DNA of 64,000 nucleotides from CAZHZT01 sp964537285 (GCA_964537285.1 CAZHZT010000008.1:11668-75667); one strand, 5' to 3'. Positions 24,913 through 34,354 are shown, numbered from the stretch's first letter. Notes: a model not told the origin generated them from the letters alone. Translations and numbers: made by a program.

Positions 24913-26157
24913 ATGGATCCTTTAAAATCACAGCTTCCTTTAATTTATAAACCCATTGATCAACTTGGATTGCTCGCTTTAAAAGCCGGGTTAAAATTTG
25001 GCTCTTTAAAAGAAGCCACTTTATTGAAAATGGCTATCCGCAGAGCCGGAGGCTTAGAAGATTTTGGAAATTCCTATTTCAAAAAAGGACTTAAAAAACT
25101 CCTTTTTTCTCTATCTGAAGATATTTCATTGAATTTTATAGGAAAAACCAACGCACATACTCAAATTATCCGCTGCTTATCCAACAGGCTATTATTTGTG
25201 GATTATTTGAAGAAAAATCCGGAGGGTTTATCGAAAACGTTGATCCCACCTTTTATCATCACTGGCTTACCCCGGAGTAGGACCACTTTTTTACAACGTA
25301 TGCTATCAGTATTGCCTGGTCATTATGGGCTTCCATTGTGGGAAACCTGGCGACCTATACCCAATGCCAAGGAGCTGAAGCGAGGAAAGAATTATCGAAT
25401 AAAATTAGCAAAGATTGAAATTAGCTGGGCCAAGCTCCTGATTAATAAACTGGATCAAAGGCATGTAACATTACCTACGGAAGTAGAGGAAGATGTATTT
25501 TTATTTGGCCTTACTTTTTACAGTGGCGAGTTTTGGTATTACTTCCCTGTTCATAGCTACAATAAGTGGTTACTCTCTACAGATAGACGCGAAGCATATC
25601 GGGAGTGGAAACAATTGCTTCAAATTCTTCAAGCCTTTCATCCCGGGGAACGCTTGATTCTCAAATCGCCTCCGCACATGGATGCTGTACAGAAAATCAA
25701 GGCTGTTTTACCTGATGCTATGGCTATTCAAACGCATCGGAGGCCGGAAGAAGCTTTAGGGAGTTTTACCAGCTTGATGTATTCTGTGCATAGCGTTATG
25801 CTTAAGTACATCGACCTCTCAAAGATGAGGCGCTCCCTCGAATATATGTTCGAAAAAAATATTGAGCGCAATATGGCTTTCCGCCAGCACAACCCTGACT
25901 TCATCTTGGATATTCAATATACCGATCTCATTGCTGATCCTGGCTCTGTTGTGAAGCATATTTACAAGCATTTTGATTTAGGTTGGACGTCAAGGCATGA
26001 GAAAGCTCTTTCTAGCTTTATCAAGGAAAACCCCAAAGGGAAGCATGGTAAGCATCGCTATACCGTTAAGGATTTTGGATGGAGTGAAGAATATTTAAAA
26101 GAGGGATTTGCTGCTTATACAAATACCTTTTTACGGTTAAAGGGAAACGAAAGCTAA
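24913..26157 (+). CDS. Sulfotransferase family protein
   Basis: A 414-residue cytoplasmic protein. PFIITGLPRSRTTFLQRMLS (about residues 115-134) is the 5-prime phosphosulfate-binding loop of PAPS-dependent sulfotransferases. The later segments LILKSPPHMDAVQKIKAVLP, IQTHRRPEEALGSFTSLMYS and FILDIQYTDLIADPGSVVKH match the 3-prime phosphate-binding and C-terminal regions of the Sulfotransfer_3 group. It probably sulfates a glycan, lipid or small metabolite; the acceptor is unknown. Monocistronic, ended by the 37-bp hairpin shared with the convergent gene. Confidence 0.88.
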   Translation: MDPLKSQLPLIYKPIDQLGLLALKAGLKFGSLKEATLLKMAIRRAGGLEDFGNSYFKKGLKKLLFSLSEDISLNFIGKTNAHTQIIRCLSNRLLFVDYLKKNPEGLSKTLIPPFIITGLPRSRTTFLQRMLSVLPGHYGLPLWETWRPIPNAKELKRGKNYRIKLAKIEISWAKLLINKLDQRHVTLPTEVEEDVFLFGLTFYSGEFWYYFPVHSYNKWLLSTDRREAYREWKQLLQILQAFHPGERLILKSPPHMDAVQKIKAVLPDAMAIQTHRRPEEALGSFTSLMYSVHSVMLKYIDLSKMRRSLEYMFEKNIERNMAFRQHNPDFILDIQYTDLIADPGSVVKHIYKHFDLGWTSRHEKALSSFIKENPKGKHGKHRYTVKDFGWSEEYLKEGFAAYTNTFLRLKGNES

Positions 26158-26176
26158 CCTATACGACTTTATTTTG

Positions 26177-26262
26177 AAATGAAATTCAACCAAACAGCAT
26201 AAGTCCCCATATGGGCCAGATGGCTCATATGGGGACTTATGCTGTTTGGTTGAATTTCATTT
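26177..26262. terminator. 37-bp perfect hairpin between convergent genes
   Basis: Arms 26177-26213 and 26226-26262 (AAATGAAATTCAACCAAACA and following) are exact complements, and the loop itself can pair further. It overlaps the stop of the minus-strand gene and lies 19 bp after the sulfotransferase stop, fitting a bidirectional terminator. Confidence 0.75.
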
Positions 26263-26872
26263 ATACATTTTTCATCAACTGCATTACAAACATACTCAAG
26301 TAAATATTTACGGTACGTTTAATGTTTTCTCTTTCATTTTCCTCTTCCATCATTACTCTTTCCTCAAAGCGTTTGATGTCTCCGTTTTCATTTGCAAAGT
26401 CAATCCAGGAAATAATGTCCCCGAGGCTTCCATTCCATCCGAATTGTTGATCATCCGGAGAAACGATGGTGTTGTAGTCCATCTTTTCAATGACTACTGA
26501 GAATGGGCAGTCATATTGATAAGATTCTAGTACTTCTAAGAGATAACTAACATTAGCATTTTTTTGACGCTCGATTGGATCCAGGCAGTCAAGATAAATT
26601 AAAACGTCCTTTTCAGGAGCTGCTTTTTTCCATGCTTTTTCCTTCCCCACGATACGGACTCTCTTCCCATTTTTAAAGGCTTCACGCATTGTTTGGCAAA
26701 GCAAAGCCAATGAATTGGGAGCGTAGGCATTCTCACGAGGCGTTTCTTCAACCACTTCTTCTTCTATAGCCCAAGGCATATATTGGTTTAAAGAAGAAAT
26801 TTTAGCGTTTTTTGCATTAAGCAAATCTTTTTCAATTAAAGGCAACCATAAATTATCAGCGAGCAGTCTCAT
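26261..26872 (-). CDS. Conserved hypothetical protein
   Basis: A 203-residue protein from ATG 26870-26872 (MRLLADNLWLPLIEKDLLNA). The frame is open 23 codons further upstream, but that stretch covers the putative promoter, so the internal ATG is preferred. No signal peptide; the composition is mixed alpha/beta with an acidic, helical C-terminus (FEERVMMEEENERENIKRTV). Segments KRVRIVGKEKAWKKA and KDVLIYLDCLDPIERQKNAN suggest a Rossmann-like core, but no family is recognised. It lies between the sulfotransferase and the REC-HK-REC-AraC gene and carries the shared repeat promoter. Confidence 0.65.
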   Translation of the reverse strand: MRLLADNLWLPLIEKDLLNAKNAKISSLNQYMPWAIEEEVVEETPRENAYAPNSLALLCQTMREAFKNGKRVRIVGKEKAWKKAAPEKDVLIYLDCLDPIERQKNANVSYLLEVLESYQYDCPFSVVIEKMDYNTIVSPDDQQFGWNGSLGDIISWIDFANENGDIKRFEERVMMEEENERENIKRTVNIYLSMFVMQLMKNV

Positions 26873-26908
26873 ATTTTCAATATTTTTTAGATGAACTATT
26901 TTTTTATT

Positions 26909-26981
26909 GACAATACAAAGATGCCGGATAATTAGAGGCAATGGGGATGCTATTGTTCCAGAAAGGTAGAATATTGTTCCA
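26909..26981 (-). promoter_or_regulatory. Regulated promoter with 21-bp-spaced direct repeats, copy 2
   Basis: Minus strand: TGGAACAATA at 26972-26981 and again at 26951-26960, exact direct repeats 21 bp apart joined by a TTCTACCTTTC spacer. GCATCTTTGTATTGTCA (26909-26925 region) follows at the same distance as in the TonB-domain gene promoter. It lies about 40-110 bp upstream of the hypothetical gene and 80 bp downstream of the AraC-type regulator gene. Confidence 0.65.
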
Positions 26982-27023
26982 AAAAGCGGGGAACGTGGAA
27001 TGGGCTAGTTCCTGAAGCACTAG

Positions 27024-27065
27024 GGATAACGGGAAGCCGCCACTGCGGCACTTATTTCGTTATCC
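27024..27065. terminator. Hairpin over the stop of the AraC-type response regulator
   Basis: GGATAACG (27024-27031) and CGTTATCC (27058-27065) pair around an inner GCCGC-ACT-GCGGC hairpin. The stop codon of the regulator gene is in the right arm. A plausible terminator. Confidence 0.45.
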
Positions 27066-29051
27066 GTTGCCCGTTGCCCGTTTAACTTTGGGTGATTCTC
27101 CAAACTCTTCAGCAAAAGTGCGAGAGAAGTACTTAGGATCTTTGAAGCCTACTTCGTAAGCAATTTGAGAAATGTTCCAGTCAGTAGTCGTCAGTAATTC
27201 TTTAGCTTTATTTAAGCGAATGGATCGAATAAAGCTGGAAGTAGAACGGCCGGTAAGGGCTTTAATTTTTCGATGAAGCTGGGTACGGCTCATGCCGACC
27301 GCCCGGCAAAGTTCTGTGATACCAAAAGATTCATCATCGATATTGCTATGAACGGTCTCTTTTACGGTCAGGATGAATTGATCTTCCTGAGCGGCATTGG
27401 AGATATTCTCAGGGCGGATATTATCCAGGGATTGATAGCGCGCCTGGAGTTTGTTTCTGATTTCGAGTAATTGGTCGATTTGAGCGAGGAGTTCCCTTTT
27501 TTCAAAAGGCTTGGCGAGATAGGCATCCGCTCCTTTTTTCAGGCCGGTGATTTTTGAATCCAAATCTGCTTTGGCGGTGAGCAAAATTATGGGGATATGA
27601 CTCGTACGCCCGTCATTTTTTATAGCCAGAGTAAGTTCATATCCGTTTTTTTCAGGCATCATTACATCACTGATGATCAGGTCGGGAATTTTTTCCAACG
27701 CAAGATCGATTCCTTCCTGTCCATTGGAAGCTATTTCCAGCTTGAATAGGCCTTCGAGGCAGGCTGTCAGGTATTGCCTTACATCCGGGTTGTCCTCAAC
27801 TAATAAAAGAGAAGGTAATTCCAACTGGGAATCATTCACTTTTTTGAATTCAGATGAAATGGAGGTGTCATTTTCTGTATGAAGGTGATCTTTTGAGGGA
27901 AGTAGCAGGTTGTCATGTTTTTGCTCGGACTTACATTCAACAGGCAAAGTAATCGTAAAAGTACTTCCTACATCGATTTCGCTTATCAGGCTAATATCGC
28001 CATTCATTAAACTTACTAGTTGTTTGACCAGCGATAAACCAATTCCGGTGCCTGCTTTTTTAAAAGTATCGGAGTAGTGGGTTTGAAAGAAACGTCTGAA
28101 TATGTCTTCTTGTACATCTTTTGGAATACCAATACCGGTATCTTCTATCTGAATTTGAACTTTATCGCCTTGTTGTTCCACTTTCAACGAAACATCACCG
28201 CCTTCGGGAGTGAACTTTAGGGCATTGCCGACCAGGTTGGATATGATGCGGAGTATTTTTTCTGCATCATAATCCATCACAAGTTTTGGTACATTGGACT
28301 CAAAATGCAGGCCAATGTCTTTAGCTTCTGCCAATCCGGCGAATGAATCTTTGATGTAATTCAGGTAAGAAACGAAATCCCCCTGAGCTAATTTCAGGTG
28401 CATGTGTCCCGATTCCAATTTGCGCAGATCCAGGATCTGATTAACAAGATCCAGGAGGTTGTCTGTATTTCGGCGAATCATGGCGATGCCCTTATTTAAC
28501 CATCTTTCAGGTTTTTCAGCGATCTGATCTGTCATGCCGGAAATGACGGTAAGCGGCGTCCGGAACTCGTGCGAAATATTAGTGAAAAAACGGGATTTTA
28601 ATTGGTCGAGTTCTTGCAGCTTTTCATTCATAGACGCCAGTTTTCTGGCGTGTTGTGCTCCAAGAATAAGTTCCACTTCCTCAAGCGTCTTTGAAATGGT
28701 TGCTCTTAAATCTGTAAACTCAATAGGTTTGGTGACAAAATCGAATGCTCCAAGGTTCATAGCTCTTCTAATATTCTCCATGTCACCATAAGCTGAAACG
28801 ATAATGGTTTTCAAAACCGGATTGACTTCTTTGAGTTTCCCGAGTAAAGTCAGCCCATCCATTTCAGGCATATTGATATCGCTGAGCACCATACTGATAT
28901 CATCTATGTTCTCGATGACTTCAAGGGCCTCTACTCCGTTTCGAGCGAAAGCGAATTCGTATTTCTTAGCTCTTATTTCCTTCCGAAAGCGTTGCTTTAT
29001 GAGTAATTCGAAAGGTGCATCATCGTCGACAACTAATATTTTTATCGGCAT
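27060..29051 (-). CDS. Hybrid regulator: REC - histidine kinase - REC - AraC HTH
   Basis: A 663-residue soluble protein without a membrane segment. An N-terminal receiver (IKILVVDDDAPFELLIKQRF, DINMPEMDG, KPIEF) is followed by a HisKA box (FFTNISHEFRTPLTVISGM, His about 160) and an ATPase domain (NLVGNALKFTPEGG, GTGIGLSLVKQL). A second receiver (LPSLLLVEDNPDVRQYL, ISDVMMPEKNG) and a C-terminal AraC double helix-turn-helix (AVGMSRTQLHRKIKALTGRS, YEVGFKDPKYFSRTFAEEFG) complete it. It probably receives phosphate from the upstream sensor kinase and controls transcription. The first receiver before the kinase is the uncommon part. Confidence 0.9.
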   Translation of the reverse strand: MPIKILVVDDDAPFELLIKQRFRKEIRAKKYEFAFARNGVEALEVIENIDDISMVLSDINMPEMDGLTLLGKLKEVNPVLKTIIVSAYGDMENIRRAMNLGAFDFVTKPIEFTDLRATISKTLEEVELILGAQHARKLASMNEKLQELDQLKSRFFTNISHEFRTPLTVISGMTDQIAEKPERWLNKGIAMIRRNTDNLLDLVNQILDLRKLESGHMHLKLAQGDFVSYLNYIKDSFAGLAEAKDIGLHFESNVPKLVMDYDAEKILRIISNLVGNALKFTPEGGDVSLKVEQQGDKVQIQIEDTGIGIPKDVQEDIFRRFFQTHYSDTFKKAGTGIGLSLVKQLVSLMNGDISLISEIDVGSTFTITLPVECKSEQKHDNLLLPSKDHLHTENDTSISSEFKKVNDSQLELPSLLLVEDNPDVRQYLTACLEGLFKLEIASNGQEGIDLALEKIPDLIISDVMMPEKNGYELTLAIKNDGRTSHIPIILLTAKADLDSKITGLKKGADAYLAKPFEKRELLAQIDQLLEIRNKLQARYQSLDNIRPENISNAAQEDQFILTVKETVHSNIDDESFGITELCRAVGMSRTQLHRKIKALTGRSTSSFIRSIRLNKAKELLTTTDWNISQIAYEVGFKDPKYFSRTFAEEFGESPKVKRATGNG

Positions 29052-29172
29052 AATATAGGGAAAAGTGTATTTTTAGTTCAGAGCTTTTAGGAGGTTGATA
29101 CGTTGTAAAGAAGGAAATTCGTTACTTTGGTTTAGTAAATTTCATTGGAAGAGACAGCCAACGACCGCTTAT

Positions 29173-32100
29173 TTAGCGCGTTTGGCAAGGCAATTCAATA
29201 ATAAACTCTGTAAACTTTCCTTCTTCGCTATTTAAAATTAAATTTCCATTGTGTTCCTGGACGATTATATCGTAGCTGATAGATAATCCTAAGCCTGTGT
29301 TCCCTTGCCCGGTAGGCTTTGTTGTGAAAAATGGGACAAAGACTTTTTCTCGGATATCTTTGGGTATCCCGGGGCCGTTATCACGAATTTTTATAATGGC
29401 GGTGTCATTTTTACAAATTGTTGACACATGAATTTCCGGTTGATATTCATGCTTACTTGCTTTAGCTTTTTGTTCTAAGGCATAATAAGCATTGTTCAAT
29501 AAATTTAACAGTACTTGTGTCAGTGTTTGGGTAGAAACTTTTACCTGTTTTACTGATCGGTCAAACGAAGTTTTTACATTAATGTTCAATGTAGGATTGA
29601 GTGCTTTGTGGCTGTAGTGCATTAAGCGGATATTTTCGTCGAGTATTTGGTTGATGTCTACAAATTGATGGTCACCCGTTTTGTCGGTGCGAGCATGATC
29701 CATCATGCTTCGAATAATCTTATCGGCGCGTTTTCCTTGTTCACAAATGTTTTTAGCGCTTAATTTAAGGTCATCAATTATTTCGGTAATGGTCTCTAGC
29801 TTATCATCCGTTGGGGATTGCTTCCAGTCTTGAATGGTATCTTCGAGTTCTTCCATCAGTTCTTCGGATCCTTCAGCAAAATTATTAATGAAATTGAGAG
29901 GGTTTTTGATTTCATGGGCGATGCCAGCGGTCATTTGTCCTAAGGAGGCCAGTTTTTCCTGGACGACTAATTGATCTCTAGCCCGCATGATGTCTTTGGT
30001 GCGATCAGCTAATTCCCTTTCCAGTTTTTTTCGCCCTATTTTTTGGCGATAGATCCAGGAAAATGCCATTGCTGAGATGAGCAAGGTTAGGAGGAGGTAA
30101 AACCAGTATGTTTTATAGAAAAATTCACCTACAAAAACAGGAATTATCAAGGGGGATTTCGTTTCTCTTCCCTTATAATCAATGCCTTTAATAAGTATAT
30201 TGTATTTTCCTGAAGGTAAGTTAGCAAGATTTAACTCGGAGATATTTTCAATATTGATCCATTCATCATGGTGCCCCTCCAGTTTGTAAGAGAATCTTTG
30301 GGCATCAGGAAAAACGTAAGAAGACAAGGTGTAATTTAGCTTGATATATCGGTTGGTAGGTGGAAGGTTTATCCTTGATAATTTATTGAGGTTGATGGAG
30401 TAGGTAACATCTTCTCCTTCGGAGCTGTTGTAATAAGTCAGCTCTGTCAAGTAAATTTTAATTTCATGTTGTAAGCCAAGGTCATTGATGATTTTCTCTG
30501 GTTCCAAAATGTTGATGCCGGAAATAGAACCAAATACTAATCGGTTGCCTGTTAATTTGGCGTAGGAATAGCGATTGAATTCTTTGGTAGATAAGCCGTC
30601 CTCCCTGGCAAGAGAACCAATTACCCCTCCTTCTTGAGAGAGAATGGAAATGCCATTATATGTAGAGGCCCAAATATAGCCTTTATTATCTTCCAGAATA
30701 CCAACCACGGTATTATTAGAAAGGCCAACACTTGCGTCGATTATCTTAACGTTACCGTTGCGAGGGTTGTAAACATGCACTCCTCCTGAGTAGGTTCCCA
30801 GCCAAAGTTTTCCGGAAGCATCTTCATGAATACACATAACCCTTTTGTCGGCGAAGCCGTTTGCCAGACCAATTTTTTCAAAGGAATTATTAGATAAATC
30901 AACTTTCCATAAGCCGTTTAGAGAGGCTATCCAGAGCAATCCATTTTTACTAATAAAGCATTCATTCGCGGCCAGGCCAATATTTAAGTTTTCACCATTA
31001 TAGGTGACAGGACTCAAGGATTGCGATTGCAGGTCAAACAGATAAACGGTATTATCTTCTTTACCTACCAATACTACTTGGTTATTATTAATGAAATTGA
31101 ATTTGGAAAAAGGAAGGTTTATATTAAAAGAAGTACAATTGTTCGTTTCAGGATCGTAACGGATTAATAGCTCTTCTATTGAGAACCATGCATAATCATT
31201 AAAGTAATGTAACTGACTGAATGTGTTGGCTTTTTCAAAGCCTGCACAGCCCTGAACTTCTTCAAAAGCTTTAATGCTTTTCAGGGCAGTGTTTATGATG
31301 TACATTTTTTGACTTGGATCTGTATTAACCAAGAGGTAGCCAGGTTTCATTTCAACCATTCCACGCATAGGAATGTCTTCCAGAAAGATCTGGGCAGAGG
31401 AAGTCGATTTAATATCGGCTACGGCCAGACCACCCGTCATCGCCAGGTAAACTTGTTCTTTAAAGTTTTCAGCATAAAAATTATAGAAAACTTCTTTATC
31501 ATATCTGGATACTTCATTTGTGCGTACTAATATCGAACGGTAATTGTAGAGCTTACCCGAAGTATCTTGCAATATGAAGTGGTTGTTTTTTAAATAGTCA
31601 TTTTGTTTTTTTGCAAATTGAAATAAAAACTGATCAGAATGATCCTGGTAGACGGTTAAATCCGAAGCTCGGGATTTCGTCTGCTTAAGTAAGGTATTTA
31701 GTAAATTACTGGGAATTAATTTTTCAGCTCTGGGGTAGAAGACCAGTAGCTCATCCAAAGGGTCGATCATGAAAATGACCTTGCCGTTGCCATAAGCGAA
31801 CATTTTTCGGATGCTGAAATTAACGTAATCGGATATGTTTTTTTTGAATGTGAAGGACTCTTCTAACAAGTCAGCCCAGTTATACTTTTGGACGGAATCG
31901 TCGAGAAGGTTGATCCTGTAAAATCCCGAGTTAAAGGAATTAAAACCTTTCTCATTCCCGTAAATATCCTCGAAAAAATAGAGATAATGACCGGAACGCA
32001 CAAAGTATTCGAAGGAGGTCCATGCCTGGTTTCCGGCGGGCTGAATAGCTATTTGTTTGTAAGTTTCTAATTCTCCCTGAGCTACCCTGTAAATTGTGTA

Positions 32101-32592
32101 GTTCTTTGCGGAAGCAGCTAAGACGAAGAAGTCGTTTTCAGGGCCTTCTACAAAAGCACGAATGTTTTCGCCTGCTTTTACCGAAAAAAACTTTACTTCC
32201 TGACTATTCGGTTCGAACCAAAAAAAGAGTTGAGAAAATTTTCTGGTTCCAAAGAACTGCCCATCTTTGGTCATTCCCATGATAAGCATCTGTCCTGCTT
32301 TTATAGAAGCAGGAGTTCCTTGTAGTTGTGGAGAATAGGACCTTTTTCCATCATATTGATAAAAATCGAGGGTCGTATGAATATCTCCGGTACCCGGATT
32401 GAGCCATAAGCTGCCTTTTTTATCCATGAAAACATTGGCTACTGAGGAGGTAGGAAGGCCGTTTTCAATATCATAAGCGGTAATGTTCCTGGGGTACAGG
32501 GGGAGCAAAGGGATGGTATCGCTCGCACCTAGCTTAATTTGCAGTACAATGCAAAATATTAATGATAAGATGATTGGCTGGTTGTAATTCAT
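29173..32592 (-). CDS. Reg_prop/Y_Y_Y sensor histidine kinase
   Basis: A 1139-residue membrane sensor. A signal peptide leads to a periplasmic region of about 800 residues with beta-propeller-type Reg_prop repeats (MCIHEDASGKLWLGTYSGGV, VVGILEDNKGYIWASTYNGI) and a Y_Y_Y domain (FSYKLEGHHDEWINIENISE). One membrane helix (about 825-845) follows, then a coiled-coil linker, HisKA (GIAHEIKNPLNFINNFAEG) and ATPase (GLGLSISYDIIVQEHNG). Unlike one-piece hybrid systems of this phylum, it lacks the receiver and AraC domains; these are in the gene starting 122 bp downstream. Ligand unknown, possibly a glycan or surface signal. Confidence 0.9.
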   Translation of the reverse strand: MNYNQPIILSLIFCIVLQIKLGASDTIPLLPLYPRNITAYDIENGLPTSSVANVFMDKKGSLWLNPGTGDIHTTLDFYQYDGKRSYSPQLQGTPASIKAGQMLIMGMTKDGQFFGTRKFSQLFFWFEPNSQEVKFFSVKAGENIRAFVEGPENDFFVLAASAKNYTIYRVAQGELETYKQIAIQPAGNQAWTSFEYFVRSGHYLYFFEDIYGNEKGFNSFNSGFYRINLLDDSVQKYNWADLLEESFTFKKNISDYVNFSIRKMFAYGNGKVIFMIDPLDELLVFYPRAEKLIPSNLLNTLLKQTKSRASDLTVYQDHSDQFLFQFAKKQNDYLKNNHFILQDTSGKLYNYRSILVRTNEVSRYDKEVFYNFYAENFKEQVYLAMTGGLAVADIKSTSSAQIFLEDIPMRGMVEMKPGYLLVNTDPSQKMYIINTALKSIKAFEEVQGCAGFEKANTFSQLHYFNDYAWFSIEELLIRYDPETNNCTSFNINLPFSKFNFINNNQVVLVGKEDNTVYLFDLQSQSLSPVTYNGENLNIGLAANECFISKNGLLWIASLNGLWKVDLSNNSFEKIGLANGFADKRVMCIHEDASGKLWLGTYSGGVHVYNPRNGNVKIIDASVGLSNNTVVGILEDNKGYIWASTYNGISILSQEGGVIGSLAREDGLSTKEFNRYSYAKLTGNRLVFGSISGINILEPEKIINDLGLQHEIKIYLTELTYYNSSEGEDVTYSINLNKLSRINLPPTNRYIKLNYTLSSYVFPDAQRFSYKLEGHHDEWINIENISELNLANLPSGKYNILIKGIDYKGRETKSPLIIPVFVGEFFYKTYWFYLLLTLLISAMAFSWIYRQKIGRKKLERELADRTKDIMRARDQLVVQEKLASLGQMTAGIAHEIKNPLNFINNFAEGSEELMEELEDTIQDWKQSPTDDKLETITEIIDDLKLSAKNICEQGKRADKIIRSMMDHARTDKTGDHQFVDINQILDENIRLMHYSHKALNPTLNINVKTSFDRSVKQVKVSTQTLTQVLLNLLNNAYYALEQKAKASKHEYQPEIHVSTICKNDTAIIKIRDNGPGIPKDIREKVFVPFFTTKPTGQGNTGLGLSISYDIIVQEHNGNLILNSEEGKFTEFIIELPCQTR

Positions 32593-32643
32593 TGAATCTC
32601 TTCTCCCTTATTTTGAAACAAATCAATGGAAAGTACTCTATAG

Positions 32644-32651
32644 CAAAGATA
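32644..32651 (-). promoter_or_regulatory. Possible -7 box for the sensor kinase
   Basis: TATCTTTG on the minus strand, 52 bp upstream of the sensor ATG, matches TAnnTTTG. No clear upstream TTTG at the usual distance, so support is partial. Confidence 0.35.
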
Positions 32652-32664
32652 AGCTTTTTCTTTG

Positions 32665-32777
32665 CCTGGTGCTTCAGCGCCAGGTGTAATGTTGAGATTT
32701 GTCAGGGCTTTAGCCCAAATAATAAATGGGCTAAAGCCCAACCTGATCGTTATTTCCCCCGGCACTGAAGTGCCGGG
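32665..32777. repeat. Cluster of three REP-like hairpins
   Basis: CCTGGTGCTTCAGCGCCAGG (32665-32684), the pair GGGCTTTAGCCC / GGGCTAAAGCCC (32705-32716 and 32728-32739) and CCCGGCACTGAAGTGCCGGG (32758-32777) lie within 115 bp. GC-rich compared with the surroundings. They separate the sensor kinase from the bifunctional nuclease gene. Confidence 0.65.
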
Positions 32778-32875
32778 CTATAAAGATATAAAGAACCTAA
32801 ATTGAAGGAAAAAAACTCTTCAAAATGTTCATTAACTTAGGTGCCAGAGTATTAGGGGCGCTTTTTACTGTAACA

Positions 32876-33442
32876 TCAGTTTTCTTCGTTTTTGTTATCT
32901 ATGGCATCGCGGATTTTGGCAGCCTGTTCGTAATTTTCGTTTTTTAGTGCCTTCTCAAGGAGTTTTTCGAGTTCTTGAATAGAAAGATCGGTTAGGCTTT
33001 TCTTAGTTTTTTTGATATTGATTTCCACACTTCCTGTCATTATACCTGCTTCCCTTAGGATTGCCTCTGTAGTATAAATAGGACAGCCGAATCTCACGGC
33101 AAGCGCTATAGCATCTGAAGAGCGGGAATCTACTTCGAGGTATTGCTTATCCGCTTTTTTACCAACAAGAGCTGCGTGAAAAGCTCCGTCTAGTAATCGA
33201 TTGATAAATATATGATCGATGGTGATGCCCGCAGCATCCAGCGTGTTTTTGAATAAGTCATGGGTTAATGGCCTAGTGAGTGGAATCTGTTCAATGGCAA
33301 TGGCAATAGCCTGGGCTTCGAAGGGGCCAATCACTATGGGTAAACGACGGACACCATTTTCCTCCTCTAAAATCAGTACGTAGCTTCCTTTGCCTGACTC
33401 GTTATTCGTGAGGGCAATTATTCTGAGTTCCACTTTTTCCAT
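32876..33442 (-). CDS. Bifunctional nuclease family protein with UVR motif
   Basis: A 188-residue protein. Residues 1-135 are the BFN/DUF151 domain (LRIIALTNNESGKGSYVLIL, LPIVIGPFEAQAIAIAIEQI, VDSRSSDAIALAVRFGCPIY). The C-terminus carries a UvrB/UvrC-type motif (LEKLLEKALKNENYEQAAKI). Members have been described as DNase/RNase in some bacteria and plants; activity here is inferred from family only. Length and domain order are the usual Bacteroidota form. Upstream lies a family C element. Confidence 0.88.
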   Translation of the reverse strand: MEKVELRIIALTNNESGKGSYVLILEEENGVRRLPIVIGPFEAQAIAIAIEQIPLTRPLTHDLFKNTLDAAGITIDHIFINRLLDGAFHAALVGKKADKQYLEVDSRSSDAIALAVRFGCPIYTTEAILREAGIMTGSVEINIKKTKKSLTDLSIQELEKLLEKALKNENYEQAAKIRDAIDNKNEEN

Positions 33443-33500
33443 ATCGTTTCCTTTGATTTTTGACAGACTTTATTCAAAAGTTCCTAAAATAGTTTTTTGT

Positions 33501-33665
33501 CATAGCAATAGCAATTCTCGCTTTGGAAATCCAAAGTCAAATTTTTGCCGGTGCGCGGCGATATTTTCTTTTGAGGGGTTGCGAAAGGGCCATTTCGCAA
33601 ACCCTTTCAAAGGAATTTCGCGCCGCAGGCGCGTTTATTTTTCAAAGCTAGAATCGCTGTCATAA
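33501..33665. repeat. Family C hairpin element, copy 3
   Basis: The most complete copy. Outer ends AGCAATTCTCGCTTTG and CAAAGCTAGAATCGCT are inverted. Next come GTGCGCGGCGATATTTTCTT, a central stem with GCGAAAGGG / CCCTTTC around CATTTCGCAAA, and AGGAATTTCGCGCCGCAGGC with GCGTTTATTTTT. Fills the gap between the nuclease and permease genes. Confidence 0.7.
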
Positions 33666-33713
33666 CAACCATTTTGGAATAATAGTCTAATATACGATTT
33701 TTTAACCTGCTCT

Positions 33714-34337
33714 TCAAGTGCTTAGGTTTTCAACAACTATGAATACCCCATAACCGATACAAAGCAAGGAGGAAAGGATAATCAAACCTGTTTGTAACCA
33801 ATTACCTCCTGAGAATTTTTTAGAAAAGGGGAGACTAAAAATACCTGCTGCCACTAACATACCGACTATTGATCCAAGTCCAAAAATGATTAAGTAAAGC
33901 ATACTGCTAAAACTATTCTGGATCTCGGTCATTACCAAAAGAACCATTGCACCACTTCCTGCCAGACCGTGGATTAAACCTACACCATAGGCAAGGTGGT
34001 GGTTTGCCTCGGTACTAACAAAGTGAGCAGGGTGGTGCTTATTAATGAAATATTGGTACAGTCGGAAAAAGCCCAGAATGATTAAGAGTAAACCTACTCC
34101 CGCTTCAAAATAGCTAAAATAGTCGTTCAGGAGGGTTACGCGGAACACAATAATGAGTAGCCCGATCAAAAATATAGTAGAAGTGTGGCCGAGCCCCCAG
34201 TAGATTCCATCTTTTATGGCAAGAAGAAGTTTATCCCTTTTGGTGACAATATTTCCGACGGCTATCAGGTGGTCGGCCTCGAACGCGTGGGTAAAACCCA
34301 CCAGAGCGGCAAAAAATAAGGGGAATATATTTTCCAT
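33714..34337 (-). CDS. NicO/UreH-type nickel (cobalt) permease-like protein
   Basis: A 207-residue inner-membrane protein with about six helices. The helix 1 motif GFTHAFEADHLIAVGNIV resembles the HxxxxDH metal signature of NiCoT/NicO transporters, and GVGLIHGLAGSGAMVLLVM is the second conserved His-containing segment. UreH, HupE and NicO members supply nickel to metalloenzymes. Its position 17 bp after hypE makes nickel import for [NiFe]-hydrogenase maturation the most likely role. Start ATG 34335-34337. Confidence 0.8.
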   Translation of the reverse strand: MENIFPLFFAALVGFTHAFEADHLIAVGNIVTKRDKLLLAIKDGIYWGLGHTSTIFLIGLLIIVFRVTLLNDYFSYFEAGVGLLLIILGFFRLYQYFINKHHPAHFVSTEANHHLAYGVGLIHGLAGSGAMVLLVMTEIQNSFSSMLYLIIFGLGSIVGMLVAAGIFSLPFSKKFSGGNWLQTGLIILSSLLCIGYGVFIVVENLST

Positions 34338-34354
34338 TTTTTAATATTAATTTA

